Shown here piece by piece: positions 10,361-22,850 of a stretch of 64,000 bases of DNA (positions are counted from its first letter, which is position 1; each line of letters begins with the position of its first letter). The notes beneath the pieces are model-generated. The model searched no databases. It was not told where the DNA came from and saw only the letters and a program-made list of their open reading frames with translations. The position numbers were made by a program, and so were the translations under genes. The stretch is from Eulemur rufifrons (lineage: Eukaryota > Chordata > Mammalia > Primates > Lemuridae), in the NCBI RefSeq assembly GCF_041146395.1, contig NC_091010.1, forward strand, positions 53,898,001 through 53,962,000. Direction: 5' to 3'.

Positions 10361-10885
10361 CATTTTTGTTTGCTTGCCCTTCCACCATACAATGCAAATG
10401 TCAGTGGGGCCTTTGCATTGTGTGGTGCAAATCATGGGATTTGTAAAACTATGGGATCTGGTTCCTTAGACCTCAGTTTTGGGCCATATGAACCAGGACT
10501 GGCCAAAGAGAGCACCTCATCTCCCTGGCTCAGGTAGTTGGTTAAAGGGCAGACATGTGATCTAAACCAAGTCAATCAATGTTCTTCCTTGGAATTTCAC
10601 AGGTAAAGCAAGCAAGCTTGACTGCTACTATGGCTGCAGGTGGCAATCAGTTCTGCTGTAAGAGGGAAATATTTCTGGGGAGGGGAGTCTGAAGCCCAAA
10701 CAAAAGGGGACAGGAGGAGGAGAATGAACAAGGACTGGCACTATCTATACCTGATTCACATAGATGACCTGCCCTTCTCAGTACTTTGAGAGGCTGTTGC
10801 TACTACTGCTGCTGTTGTTATTGCTTAAGCTAGCTTGAATTGGGCTTCTCTTGTTTGTAATTGGAAGAGTCATGACTAATGTACT
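10361..10885. other. Possible old insertion splitting a MIR
   Basis: This segment separates the front and tail of what looks like one MIR. The stretch 'gacatgtgatctaaaccaag' plus 'tcaatcaatgttcttccttg' resembles words at 55070-55125, so both may belong to one ancient repeat that I cannot name. A degenerate trinucleotide run (gctactactgctgctgttg) lies at about 10795-10825. Confidence 0.35.
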
Positions 10886-10990
10886 ACCTTGTAGAGCTCT
10901 GATAAGAATTAAATGAGGTGCTATATATATATAAAATGCTAACGACTGTGCCTGGCACATACTAAACACTCAGTACACATTAACTATTAT
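10886..10990 (+). repeat. MIR SINE tail, sense
   Basis: 'ataagaattaaatgaggtgc' followed by 'gactgtgcctggcacatac' and 'ctcagtacacattaactatt' is the 3' part of a MIR. A further tail-like scrap (cattgtacatgtagtagac) is at 11035-11110. Confidence 0.65.
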
Positions 10991-11359
10991 GATGATAGTG
11001 ATGACCATGATGCAAATGAAGCAAATGATGCCATCTATTATTTTTCATTCTGCAAAGCATCAAGTACAGCATTGTACATGTAGTAGACACTGACTAAATG
11101 CTACTTGAATAACTTGCTGCCTCTCTGTAGGACAGTAAGAAGGTTAATGAGTTAAGATTGCAGAAGTGATTTGAATGCTTTAAATATATCATTCTGTTGT
11201 AACCTCTCATGACCTCAAATTTCATCACTACTATTTTCATTTTTTCTTATTGTTAACTCCTGAGAACCTCAAATTAGTCTTGGAATGGTGAGAAATAATT
11301 CAATTCCTGTTTAGTCATTTTGTCTTTAGAGATGTCAACAGGAAAAAAAAAAAGAAAAC

Positions 11360-11945
11360 TCTGTAAAATAATTTAAAGAGGTTTATTCTGAGCCAGATAT
11401 GTGTGACCATGATCTGGAGAGCCATTCCCAAGAAGCCTTGAGCAAAGTCTCACTATGATTGGGTTATAGTTTGGTTTTATATATTTTAAGGAGACAGGAA
11501 TTACACATAAAATCATAAATCAGTACATGGAAGGTGTACATTGGTTTGGCCTGAAAAGGCAGGACATCTCAAAGCAAGAGATTACAGTTTATAGGTGGGT
11601 TCAAATATTTTTTGATTTGTAATTAATTAAAGAGATGAAGCTTTGTCTGAAGTCTTGGAAGTCTGAGCCACTGGACATATGCCAAGACTCAAATGATCTA
11701 TTAAGTACATTGATGACCTTCGGGTGTGATTTAACCTTTGTCTTACATGGTCTTAGGCTTTTTAATGATTTTGTATCTTATTGTTACAAACAATAACTCC
11801 AAAAGGGACAGGGAATAACAAAGCATGTCTGACCTCCCTTCTCCTCATGGCCGGCAACTCAGCTTTAAAGTGTATTTTGGTGGGAGGCAGATCCCTTGTG
11901 CAAGGCGGGGTCCATTCAGTCAGCTTTGGGGCTTAAGATTTTATT
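11360..11945 (-). mobile_element. Probable antisense retroviral LTR (ERV1-like)
   Basis: The wording 'taaagaggtttattctgagc', then 'aggcaggacatctcaaagca', then 'gggacagggaataacaaag' resembles the antisense of an ERV1-class LTR or its edge. The minus strand has AATAAA (plus-strand tttatt at 11382-11387). No gag, pol or env reading frame is present. Family and edges are uncertain. Confidence 0.45.
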
Positions 11946-11949
11946 TTAT

Positions 11950-14900
11950 TTCACAGAGGAATAAGTAATTTGTTTTTTAAGCAAGAGCGTGTAGTGGCTG
12001 GATAGCGCTGAAGGCAGATGATAATCACGTGAATTTAAAGTCCCAAGGAGTGGTTTCCCTCAAAAGCTTCCTGCTTGGACTTACTTGGAAATCAGAATCC
12101 CAAGACAGTTCAAGGGTGTGTGTGTCTGTGAAATAAATCTAAAGGCAGTGGCATATCTCATTCCTGTTTCCCTGGTTAGGAATGATGCACAGATAAGAGA
12201 AATTGTTAGAAGGGTTTGAAAAAAATCTGGCAGGAAGATGTGATTAAAATCATAAAATGTGTAAGTAATTCTTGATCACAATTGCTAATGATCATTACCA
12301 TCATCTACATCTTTGTTATCAATCATAATACTGTCCTAACTAGAACCTTCTAGTATGGGAGTGTGTTTGCAGCAGGCATGTGGATTTGCATTGCATTTTC
12401 AGGGGCTGAGCTTAGTCAACATAATTTTACGTAAAGAACACACAGTTTGTTTGGCCCACACAATGTTTTTTGAAACTATTTGCCAACATTTAAATATCAG
12501 CAAATTTCAGACTAAAAAATCAGTTTTCCACCCTCTATTTCAAAATACAAATATCTGACGACATTAGGCTCTACTTCCTGCAACAATGAGCTGAAGCTAC
12601 GTAACAGCTGTCCCTGCAGTTGGGCATGCATTCTTCACTGTAGGTTTTGCCTCTCTATTGCACTCAGCTTGCCTTATTCTTTTTTTTTTTTTTATCACCT
12701 GTTGAGTTAGCGATACCTTGGCTCCAATTGTTAGGTCAAAATAACAGCAGGAAGACAGTGTTAACCAAATATGAACTCTAACTGACTTTCAAAACTGTCA
12801 AAATAAGAACTATGCTAATAGCTTTTTAGAAAGTCTTGTTTTTGTTTTTATTTTTCTATTTAGCCAGTGCTGGGAGAGGTCGGGAACCATAGCAGCATTC
12901 AGGTGCCAATAAAATAGGGTTATGAATAGAAAGGAAAAAAACATGCAAAAATATCATACACAAGTGGTTTACTAGTCACTGAATTACCTGTGGCTTTCTC
13001 GTTTGCTTCTTGAATCCTCCGTCTCATGTCAGCCAGTGAAATGATGGAAAGTTTCTGGAAGCAAAAAGTTGAATGATTTTCATCAAGACAGATGCTGGGC
13101 AATAATTAAAATTAAGATTAGTTTTTGTAATGACAAATAAAAATTTAAAATAAGAGGTTTAATTCTCCCTGTTGAAAATAAAGGGAAGAGATTCCCACCA
13201 CCACCCCCCTTTTGTTTCCTTAGAGCACTTACTTTAAAAAACTTGTAATTATAAGTACCTTTCTCTCTTTTTAAAATGAATATATATATTCTTTCAAAAA
13301 CTATATAGGCCTTTCCATCAACTTTGATGACACAAGAATGTCTGTGAACCATCCCTTCGAAATGTAAGCATCGAGGACATAGCACCCCAATCTCCCAGTT
13401 TCTGAGAGGATAGGTGCCTCACTTAGGTGGCTTCTTGCTCCCAAGTTGCATAACTACCTGCTGCCCAAAAGATATGAGAAGTTTGTTTCTCTTCTGGATA
13501 AAGCTGATTATCTAACATCAATGGTAACTCCAATTGCCACGTGAATCTAGTATGAAATGAGCAACAAATGGTGTTGTCAGATCCTCTTACTTGGTGATCA
13601 GTTATTGTTTAGGTGGAGAACATGTGTGCAATGGGTTGTATGTTCTTGGATATATAGAAAGGGCGAAATTTCTTTCAACCTCTTAGTGATCACCAGTGAT
13701 GTGCATGACATTATGGTTTAATGCTTATTCGATAATAAAATTATCTTTCTCTACTACCTTTGTGGAAATGGTTTCTGGGTCAAGAGAAGTTTTTTGTTTT
13801 TAATAATATATCCCCAACATTGCCCACAAGCAATCGGTGATTGCCCCTTAGAAAAAATGCATAAGAAATGGAGAAAGGTGCACTTTCAGTTAAATTTTTC
13901 CTCTATTGATATCGCTGTTGTATGAACCAGAGGGAAGTGTTGATGTGCTCCCAGGATTTCCTCTCTTTGTCTTTTCTTTCATCTGTGTGTTGAGGAGGAG
14001 CTGCCTGTTAGATATTTTTCACATTCCCTAGGAGGTGGCCACAGCCTTCAAGGTAGATGATAGCCAGAGAAAAAAAGAGGTTACAAACCACAAAAGCTTA
14101 AGAGGCACATAAACCCACGTGCTTCCCTGCTCACGCTTGATGGAAAGCTCTCTGGGTACTCTCTGTGTGGTAATGCCATGAGACTTACCAGCCTCTTCCA
14201 TCTGAGCTTCACGTGGTTTCCGTCTTGTTAAGGTTTTCCAAGCTGCACCCTGATCAACTTCAATTCTTTTGTAAGAAGAACTATCTTGTCTGCTTCAAGA
14301 CCCAATTACCCCACTCTTTCTTGGATTCAGTCATTTTCTGTTTAATTAACTAAGTATTTGTTACTTGAAAGCAAAATGGTCTAATCTGTATCCCCAAGTC
14401 GCTGCTAGAATTTAAACCCAGATCCGGTGACTTCAATATAGGAACCCTGTGTTCTTATGTGTAAATGATATGTAAATGATATTAATAATTCTTCAGAAAA
14501 TATTTGCAGTAGACACATTTTTTGAATAATTAAATGTACATGTGGGTAACTTTAACCTCTTCATTTTGGTTTATATCTTTTTTATTTTCAATATTACTAT
14601 CATTTTATTTAATAGATGATACATCTTAATCATTTAGGAACTTTGTCTTGTTTCCTTCCTTATTCTCCAATGACCAGTCAACAGATTTCTTGAATGTTCT
14701 AGGACCAGAAGCCCCCTTTTTCCTTAAGGTTTTCTAGAAAGGCAAAATGACCCGCAATAAGGCCAAGAAGACGGGTGCACTGGCTCCTCTCTGCTGCCTT
14801 GCACAGAAGGAGCAGGGTCTCCCCACCAGCGAGTTTCACAGCAATGCAGCAGTTCCACAAATGGGACCCGTAACACTGGCTCTTTTCTGCTTAGAAAATC

Positions 14901-15535
14901 ATTTCACTCTGGGAATTAAAACCACAGATCCTAGCTCACTGACAAACATCTGCTGTTCATTGATAGCACCATCTGGTATTTCATCTCCTCGTTCTGTTGT
15001 AGCAGCTTCGTGTAGCTGCCTGACCAAAATTAATTATTCTATAACAACTTGTTTTCTGGAAGCTCTGGCCAAATAAGGTAACTTTGCTGAAAGCTACTAA
15101 TTTGATGCTTTCCCAATGCTTAAACGGGCATTCCTGCACCTTCATCTGGTCATGGTCTGAAGTATTTCAGTCCATTATATTTGGGGGAGGGAAGAGAGAA
15201 GAGAATGCATACTAATGCCCTGAGAAAGTGGCTTGGGGAAAAAACTGTGTTTATCTGCATTTCGCAAGCTCATGAGCATGCATGGCCCAATCTGAATAAT
15301 TTATTTAGAAGGATGATCAGGATAATACAGCCTGAGCTGCATCTGTCTTAGGAGCTTAAGGAGTACTCACAAGAGTATTAATGTCTTTTAATAAAGCCAT
15401 GCCCTTCACCCCATTCAATTAGTAGCGTCTTCAATTATTGATCTCACCATTCAATTTGCAGAAGTGCCACAAAGTTCCAGTGCTACAGGAGCAGCTAAGT
15501 CCAAGCCGAGCAATGAAATGAGCACTGGATGAGCT
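11950..15535. other. Long unassigned stretch
   Basis: About 3.6 kb has no repeat or exon that I can name. Features seen are a T15 run near 12680, A/T-rich patches near 14500-14600, and small ORFs (12355-12558, 14747-15076, 13083-13385 minus) with no recognisable protein. The low density of young repeats is mildly notable. Confidence 0.45.
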
Positions 15536-15539
15536 GAGA

Positions 15540-15690
15540 GACCCTCAGTAAGTCACTTCGTCACTCTGGATGTCAGTTTTCTCATGGATAAATAAATTAT
15601 CTAACCCATCATACCCCAGATTGTTGTGATGCTCAAATGAGATGAAGAGATCAAGACACAGTGTGATCAGTAATGGTTACAAATCTCATC
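15540..15690 (+). repeat. MIR SINE, sense
   Basis: 'cagtaagtcacttcgtcact', 'tgtcagttttctcatggata' and 'gttgtgatgctcaaatgaga' follow the sense MIR order. Confidence 0.65.
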
Positions 15691-15937
15691 CATTTACCTT
15701 ACCTTTCTTTACAGAACAGAACCTGATGAAGTCTGGAAGAATTACTATTGCAACTCTGGAGCAAAACTTTCAACCTGTAAGTATGTGTGGTTCAGAACAT
15801 TTGTTTTAGGGGTAAATTGTCTCATTCCAGCTCACCTGCTATAAATTTTTATACACTGAACTCTCTTTTCAGAATATACTTTTCTTTTTTTTTAGCATTT
15901 GGCTGCAAAATGGTGGAATCATTTCTCACAGCAGCCA

Positions 15938-16045
15938 CACATTACAGTCACCTGGGGCTATTTAAATATGCCAATGCCCAGGCCTCAAATGAGCAGAATC
16001 TCTGACAACGTGGTCCAGGCATCTATATTTTTTTAATGCTTCAAT
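15938..16045. mobile_element. MER5A-type hAT-Charlie fragment
   Basis: 'cagtcacctggggctattta', 'tgcccaggcctcaaatgagc' and 'agaatctctgacaacgtgg' match the MER5A pattern (cacctggggagctttt.. agaatctctggggtggggcc). This is a non-autonomous DNA transposon relic. Confidence 0.65.
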
Positions 16046-16079
16046 TGATTAAAATGCACAGTAAAGAATAAAAATTACT

Positions 16080-16295
16080 TGTATAGAGGAAAGAGCACCC
16101 ACTTTGAAGTTAGACGCCCTTGGCTCTATCATTCTACTGAGAGTGACCTTGGGCTGAGGTCTCTGAATATCAGTTTATAATGTGAAAATTGGAGGGGAGA
16201 ATTGACAACTTTCAGAATTATTGTGAGGTTATAAGATCACTCATGTAAATTGCCCATCCTAGTAGAAGCTCAGTAGATGGTAACTATAATAATTT
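16080..16295 (+). repeat. MIR SINE, near full length, sense
   Basis: The whole MIR order is present: 'ggaaagagcacccactttga', 'tgaccttgggctgaggtctc', 'gaatatcagtttataatgtg', 'attattgtgaggttataaga', then a tail with 'gctcagtagatggtaac'. Confidence 0.75.
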
Positions 16296-16299
16296 ATAT

Positions 16300-18095
16300 A
16301 CTGACTTTTAATGTGTACTCTTTTCCTGAGTGTGATTGTGTGTATGTCTCTGTGTGAACATACATGTGTGTCCACATATGGATTATAAACTCTTTGAGGA
16401 CAGAGACTGTAGCCTAGTTTTCCTCTCAATCCCCTACAGCTTCCAACAAAGTACTGAGATTATCGTAAGTAGACACACAACAGCTATAACAACTATTTTT
16501 GATCGATATATTGACAGAAAGAAGATGCAAAAACATTTTCAGCTCATCAAGTATATTTAAAAACATCAAAACCACGTTCATAAACTCACTGCTGCCTTTG
16601 ATAAAATCCTAAGAGCATTTGATCACCTGAGTCTAAGCTATAGAAAACCTTTTCTATAATCAAGCTGTGAGCCCATCAGCTTAGATATTGCATTTAGGAG
16701 AGAGTCTTGTTTGCCCCAAGGCATTTCATTTGATACAGGACTGCAGGAAGTAAGCTGTGCACACATTGTGAAGGCATGGCTGGTTTTCATTTCTGAAAGA
16801 AGTAATGCAGGTGTCATGTTCTAGAAACTGGGCTATGGGAGAGGAATCAGTATTAGCTCAGGTGCTGGAGTGCATGAAACTAGGAACTGAATGGGCTCGT
16901 GAAGGAGGAATGGACAGGGACCAGAAAGTATTCATTACTGTGTCAAAGCATCAGGAAGCTACTTATATCCTTTCTAGCACAAGCCCAGATCAGTCTTAGA
17001 AGTGGAGCAGGGGCCAACTGGGGATAGGAGTAAAAAGACGAAGGGAGGGAGGTCAGATGCAGAGGAGCTGCATTCTCTCTCAGCCAGACGTGCTACATCA
17101 CTGCATGAGCATCCTTGCTACTCTCCACCCTACATTGGGCAGCAGGCATGGGCTAGAACAGACCAGCAACCTGCAGACACATTCTGTGTGGTCCACATAT
17201 CTAGTCTACAAGGTATTTGCACAGGCATAGTGCAACTAAAAAGGTGTTACTCTATATCTTAATGGAATTTAGCAACTTCACCTTCTCCTGTGCCCTCTGC
17301 CTGCCCCTGTGTAATTTTGAGTTTGAAGACTGAGTTAAGCCTGTTGATACACACAAAGAACAGCTGTTGTCTCCATCAAGCATTGGAGCTACTCTTCATT
17401 TTATCACATACTGCAAGCTTCATTCCAGTGTTCTTTAAGATTTTCCCCCAAACACACACACACACTCATACACAAAAGTAACAGTAGACCAATGAGAAAA
17501 CAAAGATTTGGTTCTTATCCTAAATCATTGTTAGTTAGAAGGTGCCCAATAGCTTGGGATATGTGTCATAAGATGTGCATGGTAGTGGGGATTTAGAGAG
17601 TTGTACAGAAGTGTGCTCTTATAAGAAGCCAAGCAAAAGCGGTCTAGAACTCAAGCAAGCAAGACAAAGGATTGGAGCATCCCAAACTGGAGGTCAAGGA
17701 AGACTAAGACCCTGAGGTCATCACTTACAATAAGTTGAGTCAAAATTTAGTTGTCTGAGCATAAGGTGTGGGCCAGGATTGGAAGCAAGGTCTATTTCCA
17801 TCGGAAGTCTCTTCTGTACTGTTCTCTCTACCACTGTAGGGATGACTGTGGGTGAAAGATGGCAGGAGTGGCAGGTTTGGCATATGTTTTACCCGGAAGA
17901 GAAGGGTTGTCACCAGCTTCAATTTCAAATATATCTCTAGTTTGAAGAAGTTGCCACTCTTTCCATTCTCAGGTTTCAGAAAAATCACTTTTATAAAGTA
18001 ATTAGTCAAATAATTAGATCTGATCTAACAAAAAATGTAAAGGGTCATTATTACCCTGTAACTATTTTTATAATGCATTTTTACATTGTGATTTT
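16300..18095. other. Unassigned sequence with a short CA repeat
   Basis: No gene or interspersed repeat is recognised. A short (CA)n lies at about 17451-17474. ORFs of 60-90 codons on both strands show no known feature. Confidence 0.4.
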
Positions 18096-18099
18096 TACT

Positions 18100-18635
18100 A
18101 ATGACTATTATAATATCAAATCCACGACTAACACTGGTTTTAATCCTTTTTGTATTCCTTTCTCATGTTTTCCAAATGCACCATTATCATATTTGTAATA
18201 TAATACAGTTCTATGATTTTTTTTGCCATATAATGTCATAAAGCTTTTCTCCTAGAAAAGTAACATTTTTATATTCATAAAGATAATATTTTTCTATGAC
18301 AAAGTTAACATTATATTAACATTAATATAACATTAGCATAATATTTGCATATATTAGCATAATATTCATTTACACAAATATAACATTCAATTGCATTTAC
18401 CTAAGATGAATTACCTAAAATAGATTAAGTACATTAATGCACATTTCAGCTATTTCCAATTGTTTGGTATTTTTAAGAGCCTTCCTACATCTTTGTAATT
18501 ATTTCCTTACGATAAATTCCATAAATTGGATTACTGAAACAGTGATTCTGAATACAAAACAAGACTTGTTAAGTTAACAAGGAATTTCCCCACAAGTTTT
18601 ATATTTTAATAACAAACTTTCCGGTAAAGTCAGCA
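18100..18635 (-). repeat. AT-rich, possible antisense LINE 3' end
   Basis: Low-complexity wording such as 'taacattatattaacattaa' is followed by 'tatttccaattgtttggtat' and 'cttacgataaattccataaa'. That is the manner of antisense L1M/HAL1 3' ends ('tttccaattttttgctatt.. aggataaattcctagaag'). Heavily diverged. Confidence 0.35.
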
Positions 18636-18639
18636 AAAC

Positions 18640-18795
18640 ACAAATGATTTTACCCATTTTACAAGCAGAAAAACTGAGCCTAAGAGAGTTTAAGTGGCTT
18701 GCCCAAGTCAGATGAACTGTAATAAGACCTAACAAAAGTCTTCTAGTTCTTGGCTTTTCCTTCTATGGGCCCAGCACGCTTCCACTGCACCACTC
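18640..18795 (-). repeat. MIR SINE, antisense
   Basis: 'cccattttacaagcagaaa' followed by 'ctgagcctaagagagtttaa' and 'gtggcttgcccaagtcagat' is diagnostic antisense MIR. Confidence 0.7.
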
Positions 18796-19019
18796 TACTA
18801 TCTACTTGGCTTTTCCTTCTAAATAAGAGAAATTAAATAGGGTTTTTGTTTGGCTGTGTTTTATTTTTTAATTGTCACTACAATTTTGCAAATTTATAAT
18901 TTTCCCATTTTTGTTATTTTTTTAGGCAAGGTATCAAGAGAAGAGAGAAGAAAAATTTTGTTTAGTGAATTTTAATAATAATAAAACCCATAACAAAGTA
19001 ATGATAAAATTTATGATAA

Positions 19020-19420
19020 TAGCTAATTATCATAATTGAGTCCTTTGATATTCCAGGCACTGTGCTAAGTGATTTACATCAGTGATGTGTGCTGTGGCCA
19101 GAGAGCTGATTGTGTGCACATCCTCCCAGCTTGAAGTGGTCCAGGTGGGAGCATTTATGCATGGAAATCAGCAAATGCTGACCTCCCCCTCACCCCATGA
19201 GCTGATTGTCAAACATTTACTGGCACACCACGCAAAATGAATTATTTCATTTAATGAGTGTAAACAAGCCTACAGAGCTTTTATAATAATACTCCTCATT
19301 CGCAGGTGAAAAGACTGAGGCCCAAAGAGGTTAGATAATTTCTGCTATTTGACAGTTATAAAGTAGCAGATTTGGAATCCAAATTAAGCAGTCTGATGCC
19401 AAAAATTAATATTTACCCAC
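19020..19420 (-). repeat. MIR SINE, antisense, split by about 150 bp
   Basis: The front part is at about 19025-19085 ('ccaggcactgtgctaagtga'). The remainder is at about 19240-19415 ('caggtgaaaagactgaggcc', 'caaagaggttagataatttc'). The intervening 150 bp ('gctgattgtgtgcacatcct', 'catttactggcacaccacgc') may be another old insertion that I cannot name. Confidence 0.55.
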
Positions 19421-19610
19421 CAAACACTATTATTTCCTATTGATCCAAAACACTGCAGATGGCTAGAGAATACTCAGGCACTGATTCTGGGTTGAACATT
19501 TTAATTTTGCTTTTTTTCCCCAACCTCAAATGGATGATAAGGCTCAACTTTGAAAGCATCTTGCTGTATTGCCCCAATCCCACTGTGACTTTTTGAGGCA
19601 GGTTGGTGGT

Positions 19611-19635
19611 AAAAAAAAAAAAAAAAAAAAAAAAA
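19611..19635 (+). repeat. Poly(A) run of 25
   Basis: Twenty-five consecutive A bases follow unnamed sequence. A retrotransposed tail is possible, but I found no matching target-site duplication around it. Confidence 0.8.
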
Positions 19636-19639
19636 CACA

Positions 19640-20260
19640 AACTCACTCCACTTTTTATGAATTTTTATGAATCGTGTATTATAAGGGCATGAATATCTCA
19701 CCCAAGGTGACTAAATGAGCTAACAGCCCATATAGCCTACTCAATCCATCAGGCTCTGTTTCCTGTGACCAATGAGCTGAAAACCTGGAGGTGACTCAAG
19801 CAAACAATGGAGGTGAATGCTCAGCCTGTTTTAGCAGAGAAATGCCATGTAACTCCACTGTTGTATTTGGTATTGAACAACCATAATTTCCTTTATAGAC
19901 ATCATAACTTACATAACTGGTTGATTACGTTTGCAGATGTAGAGAAACATAAGCATGTAAGTCACCAATGGATAGTAGCAACTAATAAAAGGCAGCTATT
20001 TGAGTTGATTATCCACAGTATGAAAACAAGTGTATTTGATATGTCAGTTTCAGGCATCATGGAAACAGTGCTCAGCATTTTGGGGGGTTTGGGCACTACC
20101 TGCAATTATATGAGATGGGGAGGTGGTCTTGTTTTTTTTTTAAAGACTAGGACTTTGAAAATGATTTTAATAATTACAAATGAGCATTCCCTTTGAAATA
20201 ATTTCCAGAAACGTTGTATAATTAACATCATTTGACATTTTTAAAACATTTTACACCTTC
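19640..20260 (+). other. Unassigned sequence with a 129-codon ORF
   Basis: An ATG-started frame runs 19807-20196 in a good Kozak setting (A at -3, G at +4). The protein is histidine- and asparagine-rich in its first half (NNHNFLYRHHNLHNWL). It has one hydrophobic stretch but no domain that I recognise. The surroundings show no CpG, splice or repeat evidence of a gene, so chance is the default reading. Confidence 0.3.
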
Positions 20261-20264
20261 AAAA

Positions 20265-20430
20265 AGGTTATGGATATATATAATATAGTCATGGGAATAT
20301 AATTTTTAGAGAAGTGATGTAGCTACTCAAGCTCATACAGTTCTCCAGTGGCGGAAGAACTGAGGCTTTCTGACCTGAAGTCTAGTTTGTTTTCTATTCT
20401 ATCAGTACCACATTGTGTCTCTGGATACAG
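20265..20430 (-). repeat. MIR SINE, antisense
   Basis: 'agaagtgatgtagctactca' followed by 'gctcatacagttctccagtg' and 'ggcggaagaactgaggcttt' follows the antisense MIR pattern. Heavily diverged. Confidence 0.5.
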
Positions 20431-20591
20431 GTGTACTATTTAAGGTACATAAAATAGACATTCAAACTGCAAAGCAATGATCTTTAGGAGAGCAGGCATG
20501 CTTGTCGTTGATTTTTTTTCTTATTTACCTTCCATCCATTGACTTCAGAAAGCAGTCAGAGGACAATTTTTCAGTGAAATATCCCCAGATG

Positions 20592-20649
20592 TATAATTTG
20601 GGATGAAAGTTGGAGATCACTATAATTTGTGATGAAAGTTGGAGATCAC
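20592..20649. repeat. 29-bp tandem duplication
   Basis: Two adjacent units, 20592-20620 and 20621-20649, begin tataatttg and end ttggagatcac. They differ at one base. Confidence 0.95.
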
Positions 20650-22155
20650 TAATGCAATTTCCACTTAATAGCTCTTAAATTATCTCCAAAAATTTCTCAC
20701 CAGTCTCACACTAAATATTTCTAGAGATGAATTGTTTTACTCTCTTTTGCAAATTGTGAGTCTAAGATTTTTTTTCTTAATATGAGTCAAAAATTGGTCC
20801 TCTTCTACCTTGATTTAGAACTTCCATCTACAGTTACACAAAAGTCTAGTTATGGGATGTCAGGAAGAATGATGGATTAGGTGATTTGGACATTCACTCC
20901 AGCTCAAAAATTCCACCTGAAAACCTATTAGACATTGGAATTCCTTCATCTAATCCCTGATACAGATTTTTCTTAAATACACCTAACTACCTTTTTCCTA
21001 AATACTCCAGATAATGATGATATGAGATGGAGTCCATGTTCCTCACTAAGCTGAAAATTTTTACTTTGTCTTTTCATTGGGCAATAATGGGAAAAACCTT
21101 AAAATTCTTCAAAATGTGCTAAGCCACAACTTCATTCAGCATGTCTGCTCTTATTGGGAAAAGTAGTAGTGAAAGTTTCTTTAAATAGAGACTTATTTCA
21201 AGAAAATCTGCTGGAGATGGTTGCTGACAATAACATATTTAACGGTTATTTAATGGTCATGGTAATTTACTTAATAGAGAGAGAATGGAAAATTGGTCAA
21301 ATGTATAAAATAAGTGGATAAGAACGATTGAGAACTACACTCTGTAGCAAACAAAATTGGGAAGTATCAGTCAATAAAAGGAATCACTGTACTTTAAAAA
21401 GGAAAAGTTTGCAAGGTTAGTTAGTGGAAACAAAATTAATAAATTTAATAATTATAGAAAAGGTCACCAAGATACTATGGAAAAACAGACAACAGGAAGC
21501 AAATGCTGCAGAATTCCTGAATTTGGGTCACTGAAAAAGTGGTACAAACCAAGTAGATTTAGGTCCTGATTCATAATCAGCTGAACTGATTCTTTCTCAG
21601 TGGCTCTTGGAGACCCCCACCTCTGAAAACAATAGTACAATAATAAAAGCCATGTGTATATACAGTCAATAGGCACTGTTTGAGTCCCAAGTTTGATAGA
21701 GCAAAATCCCACTTTGCTCACTTGGAGAAATGTGTCGGGAGAGTTTGGGAAGTATTCCTTGAGTATAAAAAGAAAGAAATAACAGGGGAGTAGATTTTGA
21801 TTTGTGATATCTTAATAATAGAAGAGTTCCACTGAACCATGTGTTAGGGAACTTCATGCCTATTACAGAGCTGTTGGATCTGCAAATTTTACTCATGGTC
21901 AGTGTAGATAAAAACCAAATGTCTTGTGATCTACATTGCCTTTCATGATGTCTGATACTACTGTGGCATGAAGAAAATCCCAGATGCAGCAACCATTTAA
22001 ATTTGAAAGCCCATGGAGGGGATGACTAAGAAGGGCAATTTCTTTTATCACAACTCAAGGTTAAGAACACTTGGGCTTGGCATTGCTTACTGAGAAGAAG
22101 CATCTGAATATTTAGTGTGTGTCTATGTTAAGATAATCCAACAGAGATATTTGAA
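20650..22155. other. Unassigned sequence
   Basis: No repeat or exon is named. Overlapping minus-strand ORFs at 21464-21721 and 21666-21992 have no recognisable protein. Confidence 0.4.
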
Positions 22156-22159
22156 CAAT

Positions 22160-22275
22160 ACATAAAAGAAAAAATACAGAAAGGCGGTACATGGGCAACA
22201 TATGTAACCTGCAATTCTGTATCCCCCATAACAATAAGATGAAATAAAAAAAATAAAATAAATAATAATAATTAC
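22160..22275 (+). mobile_element. Short L1 3' end with poly(A)
   Basis: 'gggcaacatatgtaacctgc', 'gtatcccccataac' and 'gatgaaataaaaaaaataaa' form the last about 100 bp of an L1 of the strepsirrhine-style 3' end. They are followed by an A-rich (AATA)n tail. Severely 5'-truncated. Confidence 0.6.
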
Positions 22276-22299
22276 TTATTAATTCCTCACCCCAAAGAC

Positions 22300-22850
22300 A
22301 AAAACTGATACTGTTTTGCTGTAAACACTTCTAGTTCTTTCATATATGTGTGTGTGTTTCTTTGTCAATTTTGGGGGTAGAGTATACTGCAGCTACTATT
22401 TTATGAGCTGCTTTCTCGCTTAATACATCATGAACATTTTTCAGGTCATTAAATATTCTTTTAAAATTTAATTTTCCATAGCTGCATTATTTCTGCAATT
22501 TTTTTAGTCAATGTCCTGTTATTGGATCATATGTGTTTTCCTGTTACTCACATTATCCTTGTTCATAAATATTTGTGTTCGTCTATGACTATTTTTTAGG
22601 GTAAGTCCCTATCTGGAGAAATACTGGATAAAAGAGGACGAACATTTTTAGCTTCCAGTACTTACTGTGAAATGGCTTTTTCCACGATCTATTGCCAAAC
22701 TGGATATTAGCATTTTTAAAAATGGAAATTCGATGGGTCAAAAACAGCATTTGATACAATTTTTCTCTAATTACTAGTGAGAATGACTGTATAATTTGTC
22801 CATTTGGACATTTTTCTAGGCTGCTGGTTTATGTCCAGCAGAACAATTAT
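22300..22850 (-). mobile_element. Old LINE 3' end, antisense (L1M/HAL1 type)
   Basis: The order 'catgaacatttttcaggtca', 'cattatttctgcaa', 'ttggatcatatgtgttttcc', 'gaaattcgatgggtcaaaaa' and 'gagaatgactgtataatttg' mirrors antisense L1M/HAL1 3' regions. The match is by pattern only, and heavily diverged. Confidence 0.4.

Noticed and set aside
14747..15076. 109-codon frame beginning MTRNKAKKTGA as a ribosomal-type retrocopy
   Set aside because: Only the first residues look basic. The rest resembles no ribosomal protein, and there is no A tail or target-site duplication.
16080..16295. tRNA-like A and B box words in MIRs as tRNA genes
   Set aside because: MIRs derive from a tRNA but are decayed SINEs. 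No cloverleaf with intact anticodon arm is visible here or in the other MIRs.
19611..19635. A25 run as the tail of a retrocopy of the upstream sequence
   Set aside because: No target-site duplication was found on either side and the upstream sequence is not recognised as an mRNA.
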